Assembly: GCA_025331125.1 (NCBI GenBank)
Contig: JAOALB010000251.1
Location: 1-50,793, forward strand
Direction: 5' to 3'
Length of the DNA stretch: 50,793 nt
From: Mycogone perniciosa
Taxonomy: Eukaryota; Ascomycota; Sordariomycetes; Hypocreales; Hypocreaceae
Part shown: one piece after another, positions 24,986 through 38,170 of the stretch
Position numbering within the stretch: the first letter of the stretch is position 1
How the letters are laid out: the number at the start of each line of letters is the position of its first letter
Made by a program: the position numbers and the translations under genes
Notes under the pieces: generated by a model
Seen by the model: the letters and a program-made list of their open reading frames with translations, nothing else
Told to the model about the DNA's origin: nothing
Databases searched by the model: none

Positions 24986-27039
24986 CTTATCCCTAAAACC
25001 TTGCCTATCCTATATAAGTACTATGCCTCCCTTTATAAATATAATATTCTTTTTCTTTTTCCTTTTTTATATGCGCAGTATTAATAATATAAATTATATC
25101 AAGAAGGCTTATTCTTTAAAACCCTTTTAGCATTTAGCCTTTATATCTTTTATCGAGAAATTAGGTTTTGAAACTATACCTTGTTTATATTGTTATTCCT
25201 ATAGTTATACTTATAAAATAATAGATAAAGTATCTCGATATTAAAAGTGCATTTAACGGGGGCGCTCTTATAATAGTTTTAGGGTACTAGTAAGCATTTA
25301 TAAGTATTTTTTTTTTTCTTCTTTTTTTATTTTTTTTAATATTTTAGATTACTTGAGAGTATAAGCGATTAAACGCGTAAAAATAAAAGGCGGAGTTTAA
25401 GTTGGCAGAATTGCATCGCAAATCTTTTAAAGCTCTAGCGCGATTAACTCGCCTTTATACCTAGTGCAAGGCATTAATAATAAAAACAGCTAAAATAGTA
25501 AATTTTAGGTTAAAAAGTATAAATAAGCTAGATAAAGCTGAATATTATAAAGTAAAGGCTGCTATTAATATATATATTTTTTAAGGCTGCCAATATAATT
25601 AATTAAACTGCTTTTAGGCCGCTTAATCTATTATTAATAAGTTAAGATTTTAATAGAATTATTATAGAGTTGTCTAAAAGTGCTTAAAGTATTCCTTAAA
25701 TTCCTAAAAGTTATATTCTTCTCTATCACTCTTCTATTTTATTAAATATTAGCGTTTATTATTTTCTATTCTTATAGCTTTAATTTCCTTAACTTTATAT
25801 TTTTATTTAACTGCTAAAACCTTAATTAAGTTTATAATTAGTTTATTTTCTAATTTATTTTATAATACTTTCTTAAATAGTGAAATATAAAATACTAGGT
25901 AAATCCGGATACTATTTAGTAGTATAAGTTTATAAATAACTTTTAAAATAACCTTTTTAACCGGGTAAAGTCTAAGTTTCTTAAAATTTAATTTATCGCT
26001 TAGTTGCATTATTATAATATTTGCAGTCTTTTTTCCTAGTAAATATTAATATAAGTAAACTATATCTCCCTTTTTAAAGATTAATCCCTTTAATCTATAC
26101 TTATTAATATACCTTTTTATTTTTTCCTATATAATGTAAAGGTATACTTATATTTCTTTATATAACTACTTTATATCTTTAGCTTTAATTTATACTTTAT
26201 TAATATATAGGCCTTTCTTTAGCGCTTTATATATATTTAGCGTAAAGCTATAGTTAATATATATAAGGCTAAGTCTAGTTAACTTTAAAATATCGCTATT
26301 ATAAAGTGTTTATGCAATTAATAGCTTCTTTACTTAATTATTTTAATTAAAGTTAATATAAGTTCTTAAATAAACTTTAATAACTTAATTAATGCATTCT
26401 ATTTATTTATTTATTTATTTATAGGTAATAGGCAGTATTAAACTTATAATTTATACTTAACTAATTTATAAATACTTGCCAGAATTTAAATATAAAAGTT
26501 AATCTTTGGTTAGAAATAATTTTAACTAAAATTATATAATTAACTGCAATAAATTGTAAAAATATATAAGCTAATATTTTTATATTTATTACTTCTTTAT
26601 ATAAAAAGAAGTAAAAGTATTTAATAAATTAGTTTATAATTACTAAAATACTATTATACTTAATCTTTAATTTTAATTTAATAGATAATAGTAATTTAAT
26701 AAGAAAGTCTAATAAAATTAACTTTTATAGTTATTTTAATATTAAAAAAGGTTAAAGTTTGCTATATAGTTTATATTTTAAGGGTTTAACTATCCTATAA
26801 ATTATACAGTAAAAAATAACATTTTATATTATTTTCTTAAATCCTTAAAACTTAAAATACCTTTAAACCTATTCGCAGGTTTTATAAATACCCTTATATC
26901 TATATACTAGGTATTAATAAACTTCTATAACTATATTCTTTTAAAGTTTATTTAAAATCTAGATTTTTCTATTTTATTATTAAATTCCTTTATTATTAAA
27001 CTCTATATCTTTTAAAAATCTATTATTATCCTAGGTAGT

Positions 27040-27212
27040 TATCACGGCACGGGAAGGCAGGTTAGGGCAAATATCGTTGTTGTGCCGTGGAGAGCAAGGA
27101 AGCCCTAAGGCTTTACGGAAAGCTATAGCTAGGAACGCGTTGGGGGCCTGGTTATGTAACCGGAGCTTACGTGACAGGGCATTAATATCGCGTCACGGTC
27201 AGTGCCGTGACA
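27040..27212 (-). repeat. 3' LTR of C
   Basis: 173 bp, TATCACGGCACGGG to GTGCCGTGACA on the plus strand. It is close to the copy at 33559-33728, with one 3-bp length difference (GTTGTTGTG versus TTATTATG). Confidence 0.93.
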
Positions 27213-27228
27213 GTACCCCCCCTCCTAT
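27213..27228 (-). other. Polypurine tract of C
   Basis: On the minus strand AGGAGGGGGGGTAC touches the 3' LTR. This fixes the orientation of C. Confidence 0.75.
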
Positions 27229-27479
27229 CTCGCTATTTGGCCGCGAATAGCTATATTGCTTGCATGAATTGAAATTCCGGGTAATCTATCTTGACACTTC
27301 CGATATAAGGGTAAATAGGGCGAATTATATAGTTTTTAGTGTTAGTGATATATAGTTTAGTTGTAGACTTTAGCGTAGTGTAGTTTTCGATTGGCGCTCT
27401 GTAGGCATTAGTTTCTTTTTAGCTATTTATTTTTTTGTAATTCCTTTTAGTGCCTATTGCAGTAGGCCTAGCTTTTCTG

Positions 27480-27650
27480 GGTTTTTTATATAAAAGTTTT
27501 ATATTACCCTCTCTTAGCCTTACAGGTCCTCAGTTAGTTACTATATAGCGGCGTAGTATCTTTATTTAATAAAGTAGTGGAAACTGTTATTATTATAATA
27601 ATCCAAGAGTGCTTTAAACTCTTATTTCTCTTATACTTTATCTATGCTAT
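27480..27650 (-). pseudogene. C integrase C-terminal chromodomain remnant
   Basis: The minus-strand frame reads ALLDYYNNNSFHYFIK, then RYYAA, then LTEDL, and ends FYIKNPEKLG. This matches the chromodomain pattern YLVKWRGY, TWEPxEDL, followed by a helix and the F-H-x-x-x-P-x-K-P-G tail. The two or three tryptophan positions are now TAG or TAA. In chromoviruses this domain directs integration towards heterochromatin histone marks, consistent with nesting inside older repeats. The fold is assigned by eye. Confidence 0.7.
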
Positions 27651-28639
27651 TTTCCTTTTCTAGTACCCTGCCTTAAATATTCCTTAACTCGGCTTTATTG
27701 ACTGTCTTTTGCCTAAAGCGCGGTAGGGTAGCTGTTTTAGGTTATAGGAGAGAGTTATATAGGACTAGGAAGATCTTTATGCCTTCCAGTAAGCCGATAG
27801 TGCAGGCTTATAGGTATACCTTTATTATTATATAAAGTCCCGCCTATTTATTGTCTAGCTTTTTTATTGGCTGGTTAGTCTTTATGTTTTATATATCGAT
27901 AAAGACTTCCTGCCTGATAGTGTAGACTAGTGACGCCTCCCTTTATGCATTTGCGTTTTCCTTGTATTTTTTTCCTGAGGCTTTAGTGAGGGCTTTTAGT
28001 TGTGTGATAATGCATTTGAATCGATCGGCAATAGCATTAGCGCGGAAGAACTCTTGTTTCTTTGCCGCGGAAAGGTTTAGCGGGCAGGGCTGTAAGGGCT
28101 CTGTCCCTAAGCGAGGGTTAAAACTATAGTTAGCGAAAAACGGCGATATACTAGTAGTTTCAGATATTATGTTATTTGCAGCGAATTCGGCTAGTGGGAG
28201 CTAGTAGACCTAGTTATCCTGGTAGAAGTTAATAAAAGCTTGCAGGTATTGTTTTACGCTTGCGTTAATTCTTTTAGTCTGGCTATCGGTTTTAGGGTAA
28301 AAGGCTGACGACTGTTTTAATATAACTTTTAATCGCTTCGAGAGTTATTCCTAGAATTCTAATATAAATTGTATACTGCGGTCTGATATAATATTGTCGG
28401 GTATACTATAAAGGCAGTAAATCCTGTTAATAAATGCATTAGCCAGCTTTTCTGCTAACAGTAAGGTAATAGGTATAAAGTAATGTATTTTAATAAAGTG
28501 GCAGACTACTATTAGTAAATGCTTATAAGTAGTATTATAGCGGCGGGATTTAAGCAGTAGTATAATATAGTTAATAGAGATATTTGACTATACGCGGAAT
28601 AGGACTAGCAGTAGTTAAAGGAAACCTTATAGTAAAGAT

Positions 28640-28810
28640 TATAAGGCCTTTATTTTAATGTATAGTTTATAGGCTTATATAAATACTTCAGTATCTCTTG
28701 AGATTTATAGCTACTAGTATATTTAGCTAATAAGGTTTAGGGTTTTAAACCTGCCCAGGTATCCAGCTAGGCCGCTAAAGTGGTTTCTAAATAAGATTTA
28801 TATATAAAGC
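28640..28810 (-). pseudogene. C integrase zinc-binding region remnant
   Basis: The minus-strand frame reads HFSGLAGYLGRFKTLNLI, then IY with two stops where YWW belongs, then ISRDTEVFI. This is the HHCC domain of gypsy integrases (H-x-x-LAGHLGRFKT...YWW...D...F...C..C). The histidine of GHLG is tyrosine here and the tryptophans are stops, both C-to-T results. The catalytic core should lie leftward, towards 28000. Confidence 0.75.
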
Positions 28811-29389
28811 TTATTATCGGGGGGAATAAAAAGCCGCTTTTAGTAATAGATTCTGCTATTTATTACTCAGCAGTTGTTTATTGCGATCTAGAGTTCCCTG
28901 CGGAGCTGCTTTGGCTATTGGCGGATATCGGGGTCTTAGAGCGCAGTTACTATTTCTCTCGCTATAGTATTTCGTTTATATACTGCTGCGATTAGGTTGT
29001 TAATTAGTCTGTTTTCTGCAGGTATTGTTATAGCTACAGGGGCGGCCTTTATAGATATTTCTATATTTAATAAAATTTCTTTTTGGAATGTTACTTAAGC
29101 TTTAGGGCTAAAAGAACTCTGTGGGAGGATAGTGTATTGCCTTTTTTAATTCGGTTATTAGAGGGATTTGATTTCGCAGGCCTATTTTCTGCTTTTTTAC
29201 TTAAGGCGTCAGGCTTTATAGCTTTAGAGCTAGGTTGATAGATAATGCGGAAGTTAAAGTTAAAGAGGAATTTAGATTATTGGACTTATTACTGATTTAA
29301 GGCTTTAGTTAAGGTAAAGTATTTAAGGTTTTTGTAGTTTATAATAATATTAAATTCTTATAAGCTTTATAATTCTAGGCGCTACTCTT

Positions 29390-29550
29390 TTATTGCTTTA
29401 ATGATAGCTAGGAGTTCTTTATTGTAGATTTTATAATTGCATTTTTAAGCGTTATGCTTTGCAGAGAAAAATGCAATAAGGCGTAAAATGCCTTTTTTAT
29501 TATACTGCAATAGGATGCCGCCTAATGCCTAGTTAGAGGCGTCTATTTCG
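29390..29550 (-). pseudogene. C RNase H remnant
   Basis: The minus-strand frame gives VLEIDASN (DASN at 29532-29543), ALGGILLQYNKKG, IAFFSAKHNA, a stop, then KCNYKIYNKELLAIIKAI. This is the gypsy RNase H sequence DASD-x-ALG...HN-x-x-x-NYEIYDKELLAI. The nucleic-acid-cleaving aspartate and the DKEL box are both recognisable. Only isolated stops break it. Confidence 0.85.
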
Positions 29551-29899
29551 AGGACTATTTACTTATTATAGTTAAAGAGGGCTAAAACTAGGGCTGATTT
29601 AAAAGTGCATTTAATTAAGTTAAAGGCTTCCTGCTGTTTTTCTCTTTAAATATATAGTTAGTCTTTCTTTAAAAGCTTATTTAATAGTGCGGCTATTTTA
29701 AAGTATCTTTAAATAAAACAGCAATAAAAGTTTGCAAAGCCGAGGAACTTTTATAGGTCTTTTACTCCCTTAAGTGGTTGCCAGTTTAGTATAGCTTTAA
29801 CCTTCTCAAGATCTATCTCTAATCCCTTTAAAGTAATAATTAAGCTAAGGTATTTTATTCTTATCGTCTTAAACTTGTATTTAGTAATATCGATCTAAA

Positions 29900-30360
29900 G
29901 GCTAGCGTTTTAAAGGCAGGCTACTATTTTACGGATATGTTTTTAGTGTTCTTTTCGGCTTAAAGAGTATATAAGGATATTATTAAGGTATACTATGCAG
30001 GTGCAGTTAAAGAGGTTATAAAGAGTATAGTTAATATAGTATTAGAATATAGTAGGCGCATTATAGAGGCTAAAAGGTATAATTAATATCTTAAAGAGGC
30101 TAAACCTTATAATAAATACTGTTTTCTATATATCTCCTTTAGTAATGCAGAGGTTATTAAACGCGGCGATAATATTAAGTTTTATATATACTTTTATATA
30201 GTTTAAGGCGTTAAGGGTTTCTTAAATTAATAGTAATAGGTATTAATTCTTAATAGTAATATTATTTAACTTTTAATAGTTTTAATAGATGCGGACGCTG
30301 CCTTTTAGTTTTGCAGCTAAAAGGAGGGGAGTAGTGTATTATATTTGCAATTCGCGGATA
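29900..30360 (-). pseudogene. pol: C reverse transcriptase remnant
   Basis: The minus-strand frame runs TPLLLAAKLKGSVRI, then YLLLLI (from KNRYPLPLI, about 30221-30255), LNIIAAFNNLCITKGD, then SLYNAPTIF and VYLNNILIYS. The catalytic YLDD box is YLNN (29979-29990): both aspartates mutated to asparagine through G-to-A. With FGLxNAPATFQ and the residue order this is a typical Ty3/gypsy polymerase. It is the clearest polymerase domain in the window. Confidence 0.9.
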
Positions 30361-31682
30361 AATCCTTTTACTAAGTTATTATTTAACCATTTTTTTATTA
30401 CCCGCAGTTTATTAGGTGAAAATAGCCTATTCTTTTAGTATAAAGGGTCTTTTCCTAGCAATATCTTGATTTTATAGTCCTAGGCCTGTTATAGGGGAAG
30501 CTTATTTGCTGTTTTTAGCAGGAAGGTGTTATATAGGTCGTGTAGCTAGGATAGCAGTTTCTTTAAGATATCTAGCTTACTAAGCTTAGGTTTTCCTGCT
30601 ATAAATTTCTTTATATTAGCGGCTATAATCTTTTTTAGTTATATTGGGGAATAGTATTTATCAATAAAGTTATACATTTCTTTTAGTAATACTATTTTTG
30701 CTTTAATATAGTCTCCTTATCCTATAAGTATTTATTGGAAAAACTTGTCTAGGAGCTTTAGCAGGCTAGTAGGCGCTAGTTCCCTGGTTTTAATAGTTTA
30801 GTTAATCTCTTCCCAGGTTACTTTTATTGCGCGGATATATAGTTAACAATAAAAAGTAATAAAGTTTATAGCTGCCATTATCTATATATCCGCTATATTT
30901 AAGCGTACTTTTTAATTTTAGGGTTTAGTTTAGTTTTGCGGAAGCGGTATATTAAAAGGTAATAGTAGTAGCTTTAATAGGGGTTTTCCTTTTTATTGTT
31001 AACTGCAGATTATAGGGGCAAGCAGCGGCCTTACGCGTACTTAGTTTAGGATTATCTGTGCCTGTGTTTCTTTATTATTAGTTTTGCTGCACTTATAGGT
31101 TATATAATAATCTTAGTTTAATATTAAGGTTTATAGAATGCGCAGTTTATAAGCTCCCTCTCTAGTTAAGTTAAAGTCTTCCTTTTCCTGGGTATTTTCA
31201 ATTAACAGTTACTAGTATAGTATAGTTTTTCGTTTAGTTAGGTTAAGCTCTGCCTTATCTAAGGCGTCTTTAACTGTTAGTTACTGGTAATATATATTCC
31301 CTATATTAGCTTTAGCGAAGTTGTTTTTTATCTTGACTGCCACTAAAACTTATATAGGGCTGGCTGTATTCTTTAAGAGGCAATAGTTATAATAGTAATA
31401 GGATTTAAAAGTAATAGTTAATTTTTCCCAGTTAATATTAAAGTTATATTTTTTTAGCTATAAAAGGCTAAGGATAATAGGTATATTATTAGGGATACTT
31501 ATAATGAAAAAGAGGCAAAGTTCTTTATAAGGGCCGATTATAGTTTACGTAATAAAAAAGTCTGAAATTTTATCGGCTATACTTTTATTAGTAAAAAGAA
31601 GGTTTTTAGTAAATAGCAGTTATTAGGTAGTAATGCTAAATTGCTTAATAAAGGCGCAGCTAATAAAAGCTTAAGGTATATA

Positions 31683-31700
31683 GCCGCTGTCTATTAAAGC
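31683..31700 (-). pseudogene. C aspartic protease active-site remnant
   Basis: The minus-strand frame reads ALIDSG followed by YIPKAFIS and FIKQFSI. That is the retroviral-type protease signature (ALIDSGA...F) between the gag zinc knuckle and reverse transcriptase. Only the active-site neighbourhood is recognisable. Confidence 0.65.
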
Positions 31701-32215
31701 TTTTATATTAATATAAATATTATACGCGAGGGATAGTGTAGTTTATATTAAAAGGGATTTACTGTCTATTAATTTAAGTTTAAAGGGCTTTTAATTAAAA
31801 AGGCAGTAGTAGATTTATTTTAAGATAATAGTACTGTTTATAGTTAACCTTTATTTGCGACTTTTAATAAAGGTTAGTCTTTTCCCTAGTTTATAAGTTG
31901 GGTTTAGGTTCTTGATAGGTATAGCTGGCTGAATTAGGGTAGGTTGAAAGTTAATAAGGCAGCGCTACTGTTATTGTCTTTATTGATGCTTAAGGAGGGT
32001 ATATCGTTTAAAGCCTGGATTTATAGGTTAATTAGGCATTATAGGTAATATTAATATATTACTGGGGTTTAGTTATTGTACTTTACTAGGCTATTCTGCT
32101 ACTGGCTTTAAGGTGCTGCTAGGTTAGGGTATAGCTGGTATAGCTAGATTTAGTGATTTTGGTTTTATACTTGGTATAGATTTCCTTGGCGTATATTGGC
32201 CTGCTTTTTTTTATT

Positions 32216-32260
32216 GCATTTATTAAGGCTGTAACCTGCTTTTTTGCAGTAAAAGTATAG
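32216..32260 (-). pseudogene. gag: C gag zinc-knuckle remnant
   Basis: The minus-strand frame reads LYFYCKKAGYSLNKC. The nucleocapsid motif is C-x2-C-x4-H-x4-C; here the first cysteine and the histidine are both tyrosine (TGC and CAC to TAC) while the spacing is exact. The rest of gag should lie to the right, up to about 33500, interrupted by stops. Confidence 0.75.
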
Positions 32261-33558
32261 TCTTTTAGTAATATATTCCTTGCGAGAGATTTAAAGGCGA
32301 GGTGGTATAGTATATACAGTATCTAGCTGTATTAGGTCGCTGGTTAGTGCTGGGGCGGCGGCTTAGTTATTTGCTTGGTTATTCTGCTGGTGTTGGTGAT
32401 GTTGCTGCTGTTATTGATGGCTTTATTAACGCTGGCCTGTTTAGGCGGCGCGGAGGGCATTATAGTAGGCGCCTTCCTAGAGCCTGTTATAGATAGTTTA
32501 GTAGAGTTAGCACTATTCAGTGAAGTTAGACTTGTCTAGCTTAATTATTTAGGTTTTTATAGTGTCGGCAAGTTCCTGAAAGACCTTTATCTTTAAGGCC
32601 TTTACTATCTGCTTAGCAGTTTTACTATATTTGCTGCTTAGTGTGGATAACTCTGCTATAAAGTTCTGGAAAGGCTTATTTAGTATATATAGGTTATTAA
32701 AGGACTGCGACGCCTTTTAGGATAGGTCGATCGTTTTATATTGCTTGTTAAGATCGGCAAAAAGTATTGTATTAATCTTTTAATGCTACTGGTCGGGGTT
32801 ATTGGGATTCTTGACAATAGTGTTAAAGTTTCTTTATTGCAGTTAATATATATCTCCCTTTAAAAGGCCTGCAATATACAGGATCTTTTTAAGTTTAGTC
32901 GAAAAGATTAACTAGTTACCTGCAAAGGTAATATCAATCTGGGAGCGCTAGTTAACGTATTCTTACTGGCGTTTAGTAATATCTTTCTGCTCGCTATTAA
33001 ATTATTTAAGGTCTCTAGTCTAGCGGCGGCCAGGTAGGTTATTATTTTTAGGGTTTGGCAGTGAGGCTGCATTTAGGGCTTTAACCTGGGCTTTAATTTA
33101 TGCCTTAAGGTTTTAGTTTTCGGCTGCCTGTTCTAAGATTTCCTATTTAAGGGTTTACTTCTGTTTTTCCTGTTAAGTTAGGCTTTTGTCTATTGCTTAA
33201 CTAAGGAGACGGAACTGGTGGCGAAGGTTATTGTCCCCGACAATCGCGTTTATTAAACGTATATAGTCGCTATTAACGCTAGATTTTTACAGGGGTTTAA
33301 AAAGAAAAGGGAAAGGCGCTAACTCTATAGCGAAAACTATAGTCTATTAGGCCAGGTTAGGTTACGGGGCGAGGTTTAGGGCATCTATATTTATCTCGCT
33401 TATGATTGGTTTCTTATAGGTATAGGGTTTAAGGGGCGAGGGCTAGGCCGTGGAGGCGTTATTGTGGGTTTGGGATTAAAGGGGGAATTTAGGGAAGTTT
33501 GTAATTGGTTAGGTATATACTTTGCGACAGCGCAGCCGAGTTAAGGGACGGCATAAAC

Positions 33559-33728
33559 TATTACGGTACGGGAAGGCAGGTTAGGGCAAATATTATTATG
33601 CCGTAGAGAGCAAGGAAGCCCTGAGGCTTTACGGAAAGCTATAGCTAGGAATGCGTTGGGGGCCTGGTCACGTAACCAGAGCTCACGTGACAGGGCGTCA
33701 ATATCGCGTCACGGTCGGTGCCGTGACA
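33559..33728 (-). repeat. 5' LTR of C
   Basis: 170 bp, ending GTGCCGTGACA, followed by GTAGT. It shares long exact blocks with the other LTR (for example GGAAAGCTATAGCTAGGAA). Confidence 0.93.
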
Positions 33729-34129
33729 GTAGTATAGTACTCTTTAATATATTAAAGTATAGTATTATTATTAAATACTTTATATATAACTTAAAGTACT
33801 ATTTATTAGTAATATCCTTTAAAGGTCTATTTTAAGATCTGCCTAGTATACTTAATCTTTCGCTAGTTATAATCGGCTTATCTGCTAAATGCATTTATTT
33901 ATTTATTTTTAGATCCTTTTTAATAGATTAAAATATAGTTAAATTCTAAAAGGTATTCTATATAGCAGATCTGCCTTTTAAAGAGTTATTAAACTATTAC
34001 GAAATATATAATATTCTTGTAGTTAATATATACTTTAACTTTATATATTCCTTTTAACAGGTAATATTACTATTCTTTAAATATAAAAATAATAGTAAGG
34101 AATTTTTTATTATATATTAGGTAATTTAA

Positions 34130-34330
34130 TTCTGCGCTATATAATACTTTAAAGTAAAAGGCAATAAAGTATAATTTACTGTTTTTATCCTTTTAATTAA
34201 ATTAAGCTTTTACAGTAAAGTTAAAAGTATTTATTTCAACTTCTATTTCTTTTAATACATTAAATATAATAAATATAGGTTTTTTTAAAATTAGCTGCTT
34301 AAGTCTATTAAATGCGTTTTATATATTTAA
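34130..34330 (-). pseudogene. B3 RNase H remnant
   Basis: The minus-strand frame gives AFNRLKQLILKKPIFIIFN, EIEVEINTFNFTVKA, a stop, IAFYFKVLYSAELN and YLIYNKKFL. It corresponds to DASNFAVGAQL...IAFYSK...NYPIYDKEFLAI, with the key aspartate of DAS changed to asparagine. It is better kept than the B1 equivalent. Confidence 0.75.
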
Positions 34331-34779
34331 TATTTATAGAAACTTTTAATCCTTTTTAATAAATTTATAAAAAGTTTATATAATACTTTTATAGCCTTTA
34401 ATAAATTATTAATAATAATTAATAAGTCTTAAAAAGCTTTAAACTTCTTTAACTATTATAAGTATAGGCTAATTTTATACTACTTATACTTTTAATAGAT
34501 TTATATAAATTTCTTTAAAGGTAATAATATACCTTACAAAAGTAACTTTTTATATATAGAATTTATATTTCTCTAGTTTTACAAATAATTTAACATTTTA
34601 TAATATCTATAATACTTTATAGATATATACTTTATATTCTTTAAAGGTATTTAAGAAAATTAAAATATTATTTAAGTAAATAACTATAAATATATTAAAG
34701 TACTCTTTTAATATATTATTAATTATCTTTTAAAATATTATAAAGGCATTAATAAAACTAAAAAGTATAACTAAATATT

Positions 34780-35100
34780 TAAATAAGCTATACTTAGTTT
34801 ACAATGCAGTTATTTATTTATATCTTTCCTTAATTTAAATAAAGTTATAAGCGCCTTTAAAATCTAATACTGTAAACTATTTCTTCCTATATAGTCTATC
34901 CTATAATTCTATAATTAATAGTAATAGAGTTTTATCTTTAACAGTAGCTTTATTAAGCTATTAATAGTCTATAATTAACTATAGTTTACCTCTTTTCTTT
35001 AATATAAATATAATAGGATAGCCTACTTCCAATAAAAAGGGTTAAATATATCCTTTAACTAATATATTATCTAAATAGTTATATAGGCTTTTAAGCTCTT
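34780..35100 (-). pseudogene. pol: B3 gypsy reverse transcriptase remnant
   Basis: The minus-strand frame reads LDNILVKGYI, a stop, YPIIFILKKRGKL, IIDY, LNKATVKDKTLLLLIIEL, then FTVLDFKGAYNFI. This is the Ty3/gypsy fingers and palm region (KGWIRPS...PVLFVKKKGGKLRLVVDYRQLN...TPLPLI...LDLKGAYNLI). Tryptophan codons and several arginine or glutamine codons are stops. Confidence 0.85.
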
Positions 35101-37896
35101 TTTTATTTATATTATAAATTTTATAAAAGGTAATACTTATATTATCTTTAAGCTTAATTATATAGTCCTATTAACTATATTTTAGTAGTTTTATATTAAG
35201 TATTTCTTTAAACAGCTTATTATATTTCCAGTATTCTTTAAAGATATTCTGCAGTTATTCTAGTAATACTGCTATTTTAAAGCTTTTTATCTCAAGTATT
35301 TTATTAATATTACTAAATACTTTCTATAAAAAAGTAATTATTCTTTAAATTTATTTATCTTTCCCTTTACTTTATTTAAGTTTTATTCTTAAGTAAATTA
35401 TTTCTATAGTTAAATTAAAGGTCATTTTCTTAATTCCTTTTTTCAGTATATATAATGGTTTTATATAGGATTTCTGCCCTACAGCTAAAGCCTTTCTAAT
35501 AATTCTAATCGCTAAAAGAGCTTTATTATTATACTAATAAAGCTAGCTATTCTTTTAATTAATATTAAAGTTATTATATTTTAACTAAAAATAACCGAAA
35601 ATAATATTATACCTATTAATATTTACTATATTATAAAGAACTACCCCCTTATATTTAGCGATTTTAAGTTTAAAATAATTAATCTTTCGCTTAACTTATC
35701 TATTATTATATATAAAGGCTCCTCCTTTTACCTAATAAAGTTAATATAGTCTAGTTTTTTCTTTTTAAAGTAACTATAAGCGATTTACAGTTATAAAGGC
35801 AATAAAATTACTTATTACTCTACTATCTACAAATATATATAGCCAATATCCCTTAACTATTATCTTTAATTTAAAATATAATAAATCTTTATTATTACTT
35901 TTATTATCTAATATTTTAAAAGATATAATTTATTAATTATTACTTTATAGCCTTTTTATAGGTAATATTAATTATTCTTTAATTTCTTTTTTATATAAAA
36001 TTTACAGTTAATTAAGGTTCTTTAAAGTAAATATTACCTTCTTTTATTATAAACAGTTCCTTTATAGGTAATAAAGTTAAACTGATTTTTATATAGCTCT
36101 TTTATAATCTAATTAATCTCTCTATCCTTTGAAGTAGGTTTATACCTTATATACTTTTACATTTACTATTCTTAAAGTTTTTCTTATAAGTAAGTAATGC
36201 ATTTATTTTTCTAATAGTATATATAGTTTAGTAATAAATATATAGTATTATTAGCTTATTGCAAATATTAATTTTATAATTTATTTCACTTATATATAAT
36301 ATACTTTAAGCTATTATCCTTTAAGTAATATTATTAATTATACTTAAACCTTTTATTATAGCGGAAATACTACTCTATTAATTTCTTTTAGCAGTAAATA
36401 TAATATCCTTTAAACTTATATCTTTTAAGTCTTTATAGTTAACAATATTCCTTTAAGGTTTTAGTATTTAATTTAATAATAATAATTTTAAAGTTTTAAT
36501 ACTATATAGTTATAATCTATTCTTTAAAAGTATTATAATCCTATATTTATTTTATAAGGTAAAACAGGATTTTAATTAAAAATACATTATACTTTACTTT
36601 CTTTTAAAAGTATACTATATATCTATATATAATATAAATAACCTAGGATATAGCGTAATACTTTTTATAAATAAGGTTATTTATAGTATAGTCTCTTTAT
36701 ATATAGAAATATATAAGTTCCGCTTATATATCTAAAGCAGTTAAAATAACTTTAACAGCTATTTTATTATTAACTTTATTTTATATATAGAGCTGTCTAT
36801 ATAGATATAGGTTTAACCTATTTTACTGTATACTTATAGCAACTCTTTTAATTAGGTTTAAATAATATTTATTTAGTTTACCTTTAAGGTTACTATTTAT
36901 AGGTAGCACGTTTTCTAGTTTTAAAGGTATAGCATTATATAGTAACAGCCTATATTATAAAGGGTTATTCTTTTTTTTATTATTAAAGTTACTGCTGCTA
37001 TTTTATCCTTTATTGCTTACAGTAATTTAATTAAGATATCGGTAGTTAATTACAGCAACTATTTATTTATCTAAAATACTATTATCCCTATCTAACTCTA
37101 TATAGCTAGAGTCTAAGTTTCGTTCTATTAAACTATTTAGGCTTAGTGAATGTCTATTTACTCCGCCTTTTTTAAAAATACCTTTAAAAGCTAAAGATTT
37201 AGGTTATAACCAGTATCCCTTTTAATTTATTATAGATATCTTTTTAGGTTATTTTAAATACTATCCGCTTTTATCTTTACTAGATTTATAAGTAAACCAG
37301 CTATTATTATAGTATATAGTCTAGCTAAGTAATATATAATTAATAGTCTTTAAAACTATATTAACCTTTTATTTAGGTTTTAGCGCAGGTTTCCAGGGTT
37401 TATTAGTTCTCGGCTTTTATATAGCTTTATAGTCCTTTAAAATATATCCTAATTTATTATCGTTATAATAAATAACCTTTACCTTTCCTTTTTAAATAGC
37501 GTTTAAATTTATTTAATTAAGTCTTTTATTATTAAAGCTAGCGATATATTTTATTGCTTTTTGCCTTAATTTATATATCTTTAATACTTATAAATTTATT
37601 TAAATTACTATTATCCTTCTTTTATATTTAAATAAAGTTTATAAAATAAATTATCTGCATTTATATATTTTTTAATAAACTTAGTAATACCTTTATTTTA
37701 AAGGAATTTATAGGCTTCCCTTTTAACTTCTAGCTTAAGCCTATTATAAAAGCGTTTAATAAAAGCAGGATTTCCCTACTTAACCTTAAAAGTATAGTTT
37801 TTAAAGTATATAGTATAGTTAAAGTATTTTCTTTTCTAGACTAAATTTATAAGTTTATTTTCTGCAGTATATTCTTTACTAATATTATTAAAGATA

Positions 37897-38170
37897 TATT
37901 ACAGAGCGCGGTACAGCTATATAAAGTATAGAGAGAAATAGGAATAAAGCTTGATTCTAGTAATAAATATACTGTAATAGCCTCGCTATATATATATATA
38001 GCTAATATAAAGGAAAACGTAGAATATATATATTGTAAGCGCCTATATAGTTTAATATATCGCTTACGCGATATATATGTTAGCTGGTATCTGCTATATA
38101 AGCAGATAAAAGCTTTTTAGCGCTAATAAGCGCTAATAAATGGTAGGTCTTTAGTTTACTTAACCTAATA
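37897..38170 (-). repeat. 3' LTR of A2
   Basis: 274 bp; plus strand TATTACAGAGCGCGG to TTAACCTAATA. The CGCG hairpin is at 38055-38076. Confidence 0.93.

Larger units (their letters stand above)
27040..33728 (-). mobile_element. C: chromodomain-bearing Ty3/gypsy element (chromovirus) nested in B3
   Basis: A 6689-bp element with LTRs of 173 and 170 bp and duplication GTAGT at 27035-27039 and 33729-33733. The LTR ends are an 11-bp inverted repeat (TGTCACGGCAC). Minus-strand order: zinc knuckle (32216-32260), protease DSG (31683-31691), reverse transcriptase (29900-30360), RNase H (29390-29550), integrase (28640-28810), chromodomain (27480-27650), polypurine tract, 3' LTR. This is the classical chromovirus layout. 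It keeps far more G and C than its hosts. Many tryptophan and glutamine codons are stops and catalytic aspartates are asparagine, so it is dead. It is the best template in the window for a family consensus. Confidence 0.95.

Noticed and set aside
27040..33728. DNA transposon with 11-bp terminal inverted repeats
   Set aside because: The inverted ends belong to each LTR. The element has direct LTRs, reverse transcriptase, integrase and a polypurine tract.
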